Shown in pieces: positions 1 through 5,703 of a DNA stretch of 5,703 nt. Below the pieces are notes generated by a model. It was not told the origin of the DNA, did no database searches, and was given only the letters and a program-made list of their open reading frames with translations. The translations under genes were made by a program, and so were the position numbers. Numbering within the stretch: position 1 is the first letter of the stretch; each line of letters opens with the position of its first letter. This stretch comes from Halobacteriales archaeon SW_9_67_24 (lineage in GTDB: Archaea; Halobacteriota; Halobacteria; Halobacteriales; Halococcaceae): NCBI GenBank assembly GCA_003022685.1, contig PXSV01000075.1:1-5703 (forward strand). The letters are read 5' to 3'.

Positions 1-299
1 AGGTCGCTGTCCTCGACTCTCGCGGCGAAGTCGGCGTTCTCGGCGAGAAAGCCGTAGCCCGGGTGAACCGCGTCCGCGCCGGCGCGTTCGCCCGCCTCGA
101 CGATCGCCTCGCCGTCGAGATACGAGTCGGCGGCCCGGGCCGGCCCGACATTGTAGGCTTCGTCGGCGTATCGGACGTGTCCCGCGTCGGCGTCGGCCTC
201 GGAGTAGACCGCCACGGTGTCGACGCCGAGTTCCTCACACGCGCGCATCACCCGAACCGCGATCTCCCCCCGGTTGGCGACGAGAACCTTCTCGAACAT
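1..299 (-). CDS. pccA: Biotin carboxylase chain of acetyl-/propionyl-CoA carboxylase, N-terminal part (runs off the window)
   Basis: This is the N-terminal 99 or so residues of a biotin carboxylase, the ATP-dependent enzyme that carboxylates biotin on the carrier protein so that a carboxyltransferase (PccB, at the other end of this window) can carboxylate acetyl- or propionyl-CoA. The reverse complement from the ATG at 299 begins MFEKVLVANRGEIAVRVMRA, the family's standard opening with the ANRGEIA motif. It continues through a Rossmann-like fold (VAVYSEAD, residues 29-36) to the motif HPGYGFLAEN at about residues 79-88, where most relatives have HPGYGFLSEN. In haloarchaea this chain usually also carries the biotinyl (BCCP) domain at its C-terminus, which is outside the window. 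The gene starts 29 bp after the stop of the HTH regulator on the same strand, so co-transcription is possible. No Shine-Dalgarno sequence is clear. Family assignment is very secure; acetyl versus propionyl preference cannot be read from this piece. Confidence 0.95.
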   Translation of the reverse strand, partial: MFEKVLVANRGEIAVRVMRACEELGVDTVAVYSEADADAGHVRYADEAYNVGPARAADSYLDGEAIVEAGERAGADAVHPGYGFLAENADFAARVEDSD

Positions 300-328
300 T
301 CGTGAGTGGGGTTCCGCGGTCGCCCTAC

Positions 329-1042
329 TCATACCTTCGGTTCGGAGTCGTCTACCGGTTCCGCGCCACGGGTCGACGCGCTAGTCGACGAGGGCGGTTC
401 GGCGACACTGCTCATCACCGCGCTCTCGGCCTTCCGGAGGTGATCGGAGACCGTCGACGCCGCGACGCCGAGGACCGCGGCGACGTCGGCCAGCGTGGCC
501 GTCCGCGGGACAGTGTAGTAGCCCAGCTCCGCGGCCGTCGCCACGACCTCGCGCTGGCGGTCGGTGAGTCTGGTGGCCGACGACCGGAACCGGTCGTACT
601 CGCCGACGCGATCGACGGTGGTGTCGATGCGGTCCGGCAGCTCCCCGAGCAATCCCCGGAGATCGGCCGGATCGCCGAGCACCTCGAACACCGCCTCGCC
701 CGCGGTCGTGTAGACGATCGGCGGCATCACCACGAGCCCCGTCCGGTGGAACGCCAGCATCCACTCCCACTCGCTTTCGCTTGGCTCGGCACGCACGAAC
801 GCGTAAAACGACGTGTCGGTGACGGGGGTCAGGTCGCACTCGGTCACGGAGTCGACATCGGCGATCCGGTCACGGTACGCCTCGATGTCCCCCTCCACGC
901 GGAACAGGCAGGTCGGCGTTCCCCCGACGAAGCTCCACGACCACAGCTCCTCGCGGGCCATCTCGGGGTGCTCGACGAGGAACTCGTGCATCGGGTGGCG
1001 CGTCCGCGGGGGGAACCCGAACCTGACGCGCAGATGCTTCAT
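329..1042 (-). CDS. Bat-type (bacterio-opsin activator-like) HTH transcriptional regulator
   Basis: This 237-residue haloarchaeal regulator has a C-terminal HTH_10 domain. The DNA-binding part is at about residues 159-207. It runs LTDRQREVV, then GYYTVPR, then a second half VLGVAASTVSDHLRKAE, the typical Bat-type helix-turn-helix signature. The N-terminal 150 residues are the divergent domain usual for small members of this group; no PAS or GAF sensor domain is evident. A tail of about 30 residues rich in Ser, Thr and acidic residues follows the HTH. I chose the start MKHLRVRFG because the TATA-like motif cttatc (minus strand) lies about 23-28 bases upstream, the spacing expected for a leaderless haloarchaeal transcript. 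Upstream ATGs at 1081 (MLAYLSVTAEH) and 1126 are possible but would overlap that motif or the P450 start. The gene is divergent from the P450 and lies directly upstream of pccA, so either could be its target; that is inference from position. Confidence 0.88.
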   Translation of the reverse strand: MKHLRVRFGFPPRTRHPMHEFLVEHPEMAREELWSWSFVGGTPTCLFRVEGDIEAYRDRIADVDSVTECDLTPVTDTSFYAFVRAEPSESEWEWMLAFHRTGLVVMPPIVYTTAGEAVFEVLGDPADLRGLLGELPDRIDTTVDRVGEYDRFRSSATRLTDRQREVVATAAELGYYTVPRTATLADVAAVLGVAASTVSDHLRKAESAVMSSVAEPPSSTSASTRGAEPVDDSEPKV

Positions 1043-1124
1043 GCGGGGGTGTTCGGCGGTCACTGATAAGTAGGCTAGCATCGACGTGTCAAGGATCAAC
1101 ACGCAGACTGACCAACCATCGCTC
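1043..1124. promoter_or_regulatory. Divergent intergenic region between regulator and P450
   Basis: This 82-bp stretch separates two divergent starts. Its one AT-rich core is ctgataagtaggctagc (about 1063-1079). It reads on the minus strand as ctacttatcag, which sits correctly for a TATA box serving a leaderless regulator mRNA starting at 1042. The palindrome GCTAGC (1074-1079) adjoins it. On the plus strand no clear TATA box lies 26 bases before the P450 ATG at 1125, and no Shine-Dalgarno sequence precedes it. The P450 may share the same core with a short leader, or use a weak activator-dependent promoter. The TATA call rests on motif and spacing only. Confidence 0.5.
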
Positions 1125-2456
1125 ATGAGCGAGTCACGCGCCCGGCGACCGCTGGCACCGCGCCGCGACGAACCACCCGTGATCGGGAGCGCGGTGGCGT
1201 TCGGTCGTGATCCGTTCGCGTTCTACGAGGACCTCGCGGCATACGGCGACGTCGTCCGGTTTTCGATGGCGAACTACGACATGGCGACCGTGCTCCACCC
1301 GGCGTGCATCGAGCAGGTGCTCGTCGACGACTTCGGGTCGTTCCGGAAACCGAAGTCGATGGTCGACATGAGCGTGCTCTCGGAGGGGTTGCTGCTCACC
1401 GACGGCGAGCGGTGGCGCGCCCAGCGCACGCTGCTCCAGCCGATGTTCTACCGCGAGCGCGTGGCGACCTACGCCGAGACGATGGGCGAGTACGCCGCGC
1501 GGGCGGTCGACGAATGGGTTCGGCAAGGCGAGCTGGACGTCAAGGAGGCGATGTCGACGTACACGCTCCGCGTGCTCGGGACGACGCTGCTAGGGGTGGA
1601 CACCGACGAACACCAGGCGGCGGTGCGGGCCGGCGCTGAGGCCATCCGCGAACGCACCAGCGAGAACCCCGTCACGGTGCAGATCCCCGAGTGGGTGCCG
1701 ACGCCCGCGAACCGGCGGTTCCGACGGGGTGTCGATGCGTTTCGGGACGCGATCGACGACCTCGTCGACGAGCGCGACGGGGGCGGTGACGACCTGCTAA
1801 GCCTCTTACTCGACGCCGAGTACGAGGACGGCACCGCGCCGAGCGAGTCGGAAGTACGGAGCCAGCTGATGACGTTCCTGTTCGCTGGCCACGAGACCAG
1901 CGCGCTCGCGCTGACGTGGATCGTGTACGAACTCGGTCGAAAGCCCGCGGTCGCCGACGCGCTCCGCGCGGAGGTCGACACGGTCGTCGACGGCGAGCAC
2001 GCGACGCTCGCGGACTTGCCCGACCTCACGTACACCGAGCAGGTGGTGCGGGAGGCGCTGCGGCGGTACCCGCCGGCGGCCGCGATGTTCCGGGAGACCC
2101 GCGAGGACGTGGCGGTCGGGGGGTACCGCATCCCGGAGGGGACGTTCGTGACGGTGCCGCAGTTTCACGTCCACCGCGACGAACGGTGGTGGGACGATCC
2201 CGGGACGTTCGATCCCGACCGCTGGGCTGGCGTCGAAGACGTGCCTGGCGACCGTCCCGACTACTCGTACTTCCCGTTCGGCGGCGGGCCGCGCCACTGC
2301 ATCGGGATGCGGTTCGCGCTGCTCGAACTCCAGCTCGCGCTGGCGACGTTCGCGAAGCGGTTCGCTGTCCGCCACGACCACGACGACGTGGGCGTCGATC
2401 TCGGTGCGACCTTCCACCCCGGGTCGCCGATCCGCGCGCGGTTCGAGCCGCGTTGA
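1125..2456 (+). CDS. Cytochrome P450 (haloarchaeal, soluble)
   Basis: This intact 443-residue haem-thiolate monooxygenase should use O2 and two electrons to hydroxylate an organic substrate, which cannot be identified from the sequence. All core P450 motifs are present: C-helix WRAQR (97-101), I-helix oxygen-binding AGHETS (254-259), K-helix ExxR as EALR (310-313), the PERF-like FDPDRW (362-367), and the haem loop FPFGGGPRHCIG with proximal ligand Cys392. No signal peptide or N-terminal membrane anchor is visible, so it is cytoplasmic. Its length matches bacterial and archaeal P450s, and the haem loop resembles the CYP102/CYP4 style more than typical actinobacterial CYPs. From memory, haloarchaea carry P450s of the CYP174 group; I think this belongs there but cannot confirm it. 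No ferredoxin or reductase partner is in the window. I chose ATG 1125 (MSESRARR) over the in-frame GTG at 1086, whose 13 extra residues look non-coding. It diverges from the HTH regulator, suggesting regulation. Confidence 0.95.
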   Translation: MSESRARRPLAPRRDEPPVIGSAVAFGRDPFAFYEDLAAYGDVVRFSMANYDMATVLHPACIEQVLVDDFGSFRKPKSMVDMSVLSEGLLLTDGERWRAQRTLLQPMFYRERVATYAETMGEYAARAVDEWVRQGELDVKEAMSTYTLRVLGTTLLGVDTDEHQAAVRAGAEAIRERTSENPVTVQIPEWVPTPANRRFRRGVDAFRDAIDDLVDERDGGGDDLLSLLLDAEYEDGTAPSESEVRSQLMTFLFAGHETSALALTWIVYELGRKPAVADALRAEVDTVVDGEHATLADLPDLTYTEQVVREALRRYPPAAAMFRETREDVAVGGYRIPEGTFVTVPQFHVHRDERWWDDPGTFDPDRWAGVEDVPGDRPDYSYFPFGGGPRHCIGMRFALLELQLALATFAKRFAVRHDHDDVGVDLGATFHPGSPIRARFEPR

Positions 2457-2560
2457 GCGGGTCCGTGAGGGGCCGAGCGGACGGGACACGCGATCGCGGC
2501 AGGCGTGATATCCTCGGCGGGTGGGCGAAACTACCGGCGCATCCCACCCGAGCGGATCGG

Positions 2561-2576
2561 CGAAAGGTCTTTATCG
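2561..2576 (+). promoter_or_regulatory. Haloarchaeal BRE/TATA promoter
   Basis: The sequence cgaaaggtctttatcg matches the haloarchaeal pattern of a BRE-like cgaaa followed by a TATA box (tttatc, 2570-2575), standing out in very GC-rich surroundings. Transcription would be expected to start about 26 bases beyond the TATA centre, near 2598. The nearest recognisable gene downstream is the methyltransferase at 2811, which implies a leader of about 210 nt. A GTG codon lies exactly at 2598. The motif call is by eye. Confidence 0.6.
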
Positions 2577-2676
2577 AACGACGGCGAGGTCGGATCCGTG
2601 ACACCCACTCCACCCGGTGTCGTCGCGCGCGGCAATGGACCGCAGTCCTAACTTTTCGTCGGGTGGAGCCTCGGTA

Positions 2677-2708
2677 GTCGGGTCGTCCCGGCCGGAGTGA
2701 AACCCGAC
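2677..2708 (+). other. Possible leader hairpin upstream of methyltransferase
   Basis: GTCGGGT (2677-2683) pairs perfectly with ACCCGAC (2702-2708) across an 18-nt loop. The same left arm can instead pair locally with CCCGGC (2687-2692) around a TCGT loop, and a second GTCGGGT lies at 2658-2664 and a second ACCCGAC at 2761-2767. If the promoter at 2561-2576 is used, these elements fall inside the mRNA leader. In DNA this GC-rich, 7-bp matches arise by chance fairly often, so this is a weak call. Confidence 0.25.
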
Positions 2709-2798
2709 GTGCTGTTTCCTGCTCGTCAGACGACCGACACGCGACCTGCTACGGATGCATACCCGACCACGAGACACCGACCACGACCGGTTCCGAAC

Positions 2799-2802
2799 GG
2801 AG
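2799..2802 (+). promoter_or_regulatory. Shine-Dalgarno site deciding methyltransferase start
   Basis: GGAG lies 8 bases before the ATG at 2811. It is complementary to the archaeal 16S rRNA 3' end (CCUCC) and is the main reason for preferring this start over the in-frame GTG at 2697 or the next ATG at 2820. Confidence 0.5.
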
Positions 2803-2810
2803 CATTGCCG

Positions 2811-3710
2811 ATGAGCGACATGGATCCTCGGAGCTACTACGACGACCTCGCCGAGGGCGAGTGGGAGCGCCTCGACGCGACTCCCGTGAGCCGCATGGAG
2901 TTCGCAAACACGACAGCATATCTGGCCCGACATCTGCCGGATCCTGACTGCGTTCAGTCGGATACGTCCGCTTCCACCGCCGATCGGCCGGACGCTCACT
3001 CGGGCGCGTCAGTGCGTGTGCTCGACGCGGGCGGCGGTCCGGGCCGGTACGCCGTCTGGCTCGCCGAGCGGGGGTACGAGGTGGTTCACTGCGATCTGAG
3101 CGCCGAACAGGTCCGGATCGCGCGTGAGCGAACCATGGAGCACGGTTTCGATCGACGAATCCGATCCCAACAGGCCGACGTCCGTGCGCTCCCGTTCGAG
3201 ACGGACGCCTTCGATGCGATCTGCTGTCTCGGCGGCCCGCTCTCACACCTTCTCGACCCGGCCGAACGCGAACGTTCGATGGCCGAACTCGGGCGGGTCG
3301 CGCGCGACGGCGCACCGGTGTTCGTCTCGGTGATCGGTCGCCTCTCGGCACTCCGCGACGGTATCAAGTTCGTGCTCCCGTCCGAGAGCGGCGAGCGCCA
3401 CGGGTTTCTCGACCGAATCGCCGAAGAGGGGGCGTACACCCAGGAACTCGCCGACGAGCACGCCGACGGCGAGGGCTGGGCGGAGTGTCACTTCTTCCGG
3501 GCCGACGAACTCGAAGCCGACCTCGAAGCGGCCGGTTTCGACGTCGAAACGCTCGTCGGGCTGGAGGGTCCCGCCTCGAACCTCGGTGGCGAACTCGCCG
3601 ACGCCTCGCCCGAAGCGCGCGAGGAGGTCGCCGAGGTGGTCGAAACGCTCCGCGAGGACCGTGCCGTCGTCGACTTCTCAGAACACATCCTCGCGGTCTG
3701 CCGGAGCTGA
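2811..3710 (+). CDS. Class I SAM-dependent methyltransferase
   Basis: This 299-residue Rossmann-fold methyltransferase (Methyltransf_11/25-like) should transfer a methyl group from S-adenosylmethionine to an unidentified small-molecule substrate. The SAM-binding motif I is VLDAGGGPGRYA at about residues 70-81. The acidic residue at the end of strand 2 is Asp95 in VVHCDLS. The motif QQADVRALPF follows near 120-129, with Asp123 expected near the adenine, and then FDAICCLGGPLSHL (134-147), the usual post-motif region. The C-terminal half (about 170-260) probably forms the substrate lid. Residues of about 48-66 form a Ser/Asp-rich linker of low complexity. I chose ATG 2811 because a GGAG (2799-2802) lies 8 bases upstream and because the next residues, MDPRSYYDDLAEGEWERLD, look like a family N-terminus. 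The frame is open back to GTG 2697, but those 38 residues look non-coding. The gene follows the P450 on the same strand after 354 bp, with its own promoter likely, and is convergent with pccX 15 bp away. Confidence 0.92.
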   Translation: MSDMDPRSYYDDLAEGEWERLDATPVSRMEFANTTAYLARHLPDPDCVQSDTSASTADRPDAHSGASVRVLDAGGGPGRYAVWLAERGYEVVHCDLSAEQVRIARERTMEHGFDRRIRSQQADVRALPFETDAFDAICCLGGPLSHLLDPAERERSMAELGRVARDGAPVFVSVIGRLSALRDGIKFVLPSESGERHGFLDRIAEEGAYTQELADEHADGEGWAECHFFRADELEADLEAAGFDVETLVGLEGPASNLGGELADASPEAREEVAEVVETLREDRAVVDFSEHILAVCRS

Positions 3711-3725
3711 CCGTTTCCGGCCGCG

Positions 3726-3958
3726 TTACAGTCGATCGATTCGCCCGGCGGCGGTCCACGGATCGGTCGGCGCGTCGAGCGAAACGCGCACGTCGCGGTG
3801 TTGCAACTTGCCTCGGCGGCCGCGGCGGCTTCGTCGCGGAGATGCGCCCCGAGTACCGCGGCGATCGCGGCGGCCTCGCTGGAGTCCGCATCGTCGGGGA
3901 TCGCAGCCACGAGGTCGCCGGTCCCGATTTCCTCGGAACGGGAGTCGATCGTCGTCAC
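3726..3958 (-). pseudogene. pccX: Third (small) subunit of haloarchaeal acyl-CoA carboxylase, 'acc operon protein', frameshifted
   Basis: In Haloferax mediterranei this small protein (PccX) is known as an additional subunit needed for propionyl-CoA carboxylase activity. The GTG start at 3958 overlaps the pccB stop as GTGA, a usual coupling arrangement. From there the first frame gives a recognisable N-terminal half with SEAAAIAAVLGAHLRDEAAA (residues 27-46) and an alanine-rich stretch up to about residue 50 (3809). The conserved C-terminal end, KLQHRDVRVSLDAPTDPW then TAAGRIDRL, is present but in a different frame, ending at TAA 3728-3726. Joining the halves needs a -1 shift near 3800-3835, and the Trp-rich middle (WxGxRWxFAGR in relatives, from memory) is absent. 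Without a shift, the first frame runs on to 3488 as a 156-residue product antisense to the methyltransferase end, which looks spurious. The likely cause is a small deletion in a GCC-repeat tract, or a sequencing error. No obvious slippery heptamer is seen. Gene identity is fairly secure; its functional state is uncertain. Confidence 0.75.
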
Positions 3959-5511
3959 AGCGGGATGTTCCCGTGTTTCCGGTCGGGGCCGGTTTTCCGT
4001 TTGTTCGCAAGCATTTCGAGGTCGTCGATCAGGATCGGGCGGGTGGTGTGGGGTTCGATCACGTCGTCGACGAACCCGCGCTCGGCTGCCGTGTAGGGGT
4101 TCGCGAACGTGTCACGGTACTCGTCGATCAGCTCCTCGCGGCGGGCCTCGGTGTCGTCGGCCGCGTCGAGTTCGTCGTCGTAGAGCACGTTGACCGCGCC
4201 CTGGGGCCCCATGACGGCGATCTCCGCCGTGGGCCACGCGTAGTTCACGTCGGCCTCGATATGTTTCGATGCCATCACGTCGTACGCGCCGCCGTAGGCC
4301 TTTCTGGTGATCACAGTCAAGAGGGGAACCGTGGCCTCGGAGTACGCATAGAGGAGTTTCGCGCCGTGTTTGATGATGCCGCCTTTCTCCTGGTCGGTGC
4401 CGGGCATGAAGCCGGGCACGTCGACGAACGTGACGAGCGGGATGTTGAACGCATCGCAGAACCGGACGAACCGCGAGCCCTTGAGCGAGGCGTCGATGTC
4501 GAGGGTGCCGGCGTTCACGCGGGGTTGGTTCGCGACCACGCCGACCGACCGGCCGTCGAGCCTGGCGAACGCGGTCACGAGGTTTCTAGCATACGAATCC
4601 GCGACCAAGAAAAACGAATCCTCGTCGACGATCCGCTCGATGACTGCAGTCATGTCGTAGGGCTTCTGGGGGGCGTCGGGAACGAGATCGAGGAGTTCCT
4701 CGTCCTGACGGTCGGGATCGTCCCACGGATCGACGCGGGGCGGGTCCTCGACGTTGTTCTGTGGGAGATAGGAGAGCAGCCGTCGGATGTCGTCGAGCGC
4801 TTGCTTCTCGTCGGTCCCCGAGAAGTGGGCGACGCCGGTCTCGCCGGTGTGAGTCGACGCGCCACCGAGTTCCTCGAAGGAGACCTCCTCGCCCGTGACG
4901 GTCTCGATCACGTCCGGGCCAGTGATGAACATATGCGAGGTGTCCTCGATCATGAAGATGAAATCCGTGATCGCGGGCGAGTAGACCGCGCCGCCGGCGC
5001 AGGGGCCCATGATCGCCGAGATTTGGGGAACGACGCCGGAGGCCTGCTGGTTGCGGTGGAAGACCTCGGCGTACCCGGCCAGGGAATCGATGCCCTCCTG
5101 GATGCGTGCGCCAGCGGAGTCGTTGAGCCCGACGATCGGCGCGCCGACCTCCATCGCCTCGTCCATTACCTTGCAGACTTTCTGGGCGAAGACTTCGCCC
5201 AAGGAACCCCCAAAAACCGTGAAGTCGTGGGCGAAGACGAACACCGTGCGGCCGTCGACGTCGCCGTAGCCCGTCACGACGCCGTCGCCCGGAATCTGGC
5301 GCTCGTCCATGTCGAAGTTGGTCGAGCGATGGGTGCGGAGCTGATCGAACTCGTGGAAGGTGTCGTCGTCGAGGAAGTAATCGATCCGCTCGCGCGCGGT
5401 CATCTTGCCCTTCTCGTGCTGGGATTCGATGCGCTCCTCGCCGCCGCCGCGTTCGGCGGCGCGCTTTCGCGCCCGGAGCTCCTCGATGGGATCGTCGTGA
5501 TCGTCGGTCAT
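3955..5511 (-). CDS. pccB: Propionyl-/acetyl-CoA carboxylase carboxyltransferase (beta) subunit
   Basis: This complete 518-residue carboxyltransferase moves CO2 from carboxybiotin to propionyl-CoA (or acetyl-CoA), giving (methyl)malonyl-CoA. It works in the cytoplasm with the biotin carboxylase chain encoded at the left edge. It has the two crotonase-like halves of the family. The N-terminal half holds KMTARERIDYFLDD (36-49), NDSAGARIQEG (130-140) and the oxyanion-forming GPCAGGAVYSPA (169-180). The C-terminal half holds VANQPRVNAG (326-335), VDVPGFMPG (363-371), and RKAYGGAYDVMASK (403-416). The end, KRKTGPDRKHGNIPL, is the typical conserved C-terminus. Asp421 in IEADVNYAWPTAEIAVMGP aligns, from memory, with the Asp that favours propionyl-CoA in Streptomyces PccB, which supports the propionyl assignment weakly. 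The ATG at 5511 has a TATA-like gtatgc about 23-28 bases upstream, consistent with a leaderless mRNA. Its TGA overlaps the pccX GTG. No key residue appears lost. Confidence 0.97.
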   Translation of the reverse strand: MTDDHDDPIEELRARKRAAERGGGEERIESQHEKGKMTARERIDYFLDDDTFHEFDQLRTHRSTNFDMDERQIPGDGVVTGYGDVDGRTVFVFAHDFTVFGGSLGEVFAQKVCKVMDEAMEVGAPIVGLNDSAGARIQEGIDSLAGYAEVFHRNQQASGVVPQISAIMGPCAGGAVYSPAITDFIFMIEDTSHMFITGPDVIETVTGEEVSFEELGGASTHTGETGVAHFSGTDEKQALDDIRRLLSYLPQNNVEDPPRVDPWDDPDRQDEELLDLVPDAPQKPYDMTAVIERIVDEDSFFLVADSYARNLVTAFARLDGRSVGVVANQPRVNAGTLDIDASLKGSRFVRFCDAFNIPLVTFVDVPGFMPGTDQEKGGIIKHGAKLLYAYSEATVPLLTVITRKAYGGAYDVMASKHIEADVNYAWPTAEIAVMGPQGAVNVLYDDELDAADDTEARREELIDEYRDTFANPYTAAERGFVDDVIEPHTTRPILIDDLEMLANKRKTGPDRKHGNIPL

Positions 5512-5532
5512 GGTTTCGTGCCCTCGGCAGCG

Positions 5533-5540
5533 TGCATACG
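5533..5540 (-). promoter_or_regulatory. Possible TATA element for pccB
   Basis: On the minus strand, cgtatgca lies about 22-29 bases before the pccB ATG, the right position for a leaderless haloarchaeal promoter. The match to a TATA box is weak and no BRE is convincing. A further small inverted repeat, tccc-gaaaa-ggga (5556-5568), lies upstream and could be an operator or simply part of the end of the preceding gene. Confidence 0.35.
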
Positions 5541-5609
5541 GGGCGGTAGCAGGGCTCCCGAAAAGGGATTCCGGTGGCGGATGCGAGGCGGTCGCGGTGT
5601 GCGGTCGAC

Positions 5610-5703
5610 CTATCGAAGCGGGCCGGGGACAACGTAGTAGCCCGTCTCGGGCGTGACGAACAGATCCCAGAGGTTGAGCCCGACGACGAGCACGACCACC
5701 GCG
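5610..5703 (-). CDS. C-terminal end of an unidentified membrane protein (runs off the window)
   Basis: The minus strand reads open from the window edge to a TAG at 5612-5610, giving 30 residues: a hydrophobic segment AVVVLVVGLNLWDLFV, then a short polar tail TPETGYYVVPGPLR. This looks like a last transmembrane helix followed by a short tail outside the membrane core. I do not recognise the family. The gene lies upstream of pccB on the same strand with a 98-bp gap that contains a TATA-like element, so it is probably a separate transcription unit. With only 30 residues, both its reality and its topology are tentative. Confidence 0.55.
   Translation of the reverse strand, partial: AVVVLVVGLNLWDLFVTPETGYYVVPGPLR

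Larger units (their letters stand above)
2457..2810. other. 354-bp intergenic region without a convincing gene
   Basis: This region lies between the P450 stop and the chosen methyltransferase start. It holds a 10-bp palindrome cgcgatcgcg at 2489-2498, a good promoter-like motif at 2561-2576, two very short open frames (2598-2651, 17 codons, GTG start; 2635-2700, 21 codons, ATG start), and inverted copies of gtcgggt/acccgac near 2658-2708. I see no T-run terminator after the P450, and no tRNA signature. The long reading frames crossing it on the minus strand are shadows that continue antisense into the methyltransferase or P450. Confidence 0.6.

Noticed and set aside
1086..1124. 13-residue N-terminal extension of the P450 from GTG 1086
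   Set aside because: The extra residues do not resemble P450 N-termini and lie in the divergent promoter region; ATG 1125 gives a normal length.
2489..2498. Palindrome cgcgatcgcg after the P450
   Set aside because: It has no T-run to act as an archaeal terminator and no promoter nearby to act as an operator; such GC-rich palindromes occur by chance here.
2697..2810. 38-residue N-terminal extension of the methyltransferase from GTG 2697
   Set aside because: The extension is Pro/Arg/Thr-rich without family resemblance, and a GGAG is correctly placed for ATG 2811.
2571..2999. 142-codon minus-strand frame with several Cys residues
   Set aside because: It is antisense to the start of the methyltransferase and its Cys residues do not form a CxxC zinc-binding pattern I can support.
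3800..3835. Programmed -1 frameshift site in pccX
   Set aside because: No X-XXY-YYZ slippery heptamer is visible at the junction, and missing internal residues point to a deletion or sequence error instead.
3488..3958. 156-codon minus-strand frame as an intact protein
   Set aside because: Only about the first 50 residues look like a PccX protein. The rest is Ser/Arg-rich shadow antisense to the methyltransferase, while the true conserved C-terminus sits in another frame.
3586..5637. 683-codon open frame on the plus strand
   Set aside because: It runs antisense to the unmistakable pccB and through the end of the methyltransferase. Long antisense frames are expected from GC-rich codon bias, and its protein shows no family motif.

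Overview
The window looks like chromosomal DNA of an extremely halophilic archaeon (Halobacteria). The evidence is very high GC content, proteins rich in Asp and Glu with many GAC/GAG codons, a Bat-type (HTH_10) regulator, a carboxylase with the archaeal small-subunit gene arrangement, and BRE/TATA-like promoters in place of -35/-10 boxes. I cannot name the genus.

Layout, left to right. Positions 1-299 (minus) hold the N-terminal third or less of a biotin carboxylase / biotin-carboxylase-BCCP chain (pccA type). Positions 329-1042 (minus) encode a Bat-type HTH regulator that ends 29 bp before pccA on the same strand. Positions 1043-1124 are a divergent intergenic region with one AT-rich core. 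Positions 1125-2456 (plus) encode an intact soluble cytochrome P450. Positions 2457-2810 contain no convincing gene but do hold a good haloarchaeal promoter and a possible structured leader. Positions 2811-3710 (plus) encode a class I SAM-dependent methyltransferase. Positions 3726-3958 (minus) hold a frameshifted copy of the small third carboxylase subunit (pccX, often annotated 'acc operon protein'). Positions 3955-5511 (minus) encode the complete carboxyltransferase subunit pccB. Positions 5610-5703 (minus) are the C-terminal end of an unidentified membrane protein.

How the genes fit together. pccA, pccB and pccX encode an acetyl-/propionyl-CoA carboxylase that makes (methyl)malonyl-CoA, used in propionate, odd-chain and 3-hydroxypropionate type metabolism. 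Here its genes are split, with pccA at one edge and pccB-pccX at the other. A P450 and a methyltransferase lie between them on the opposite strand, together with a regulator divergent from the P450. The regulator could control the P450, pccA or both, but only its position suggests this. The most unusual point is pccX. Its start overlaps the pccB stop by the classic GTGA, and both ends of the protein are recognisable, but they lie in different reading frames and the middle is missing. It is therefore a decayed gene, a sequencing error, or a case of recoding. Apart from this I see no mobile element, CRISPR array, tRNA or rRNA.
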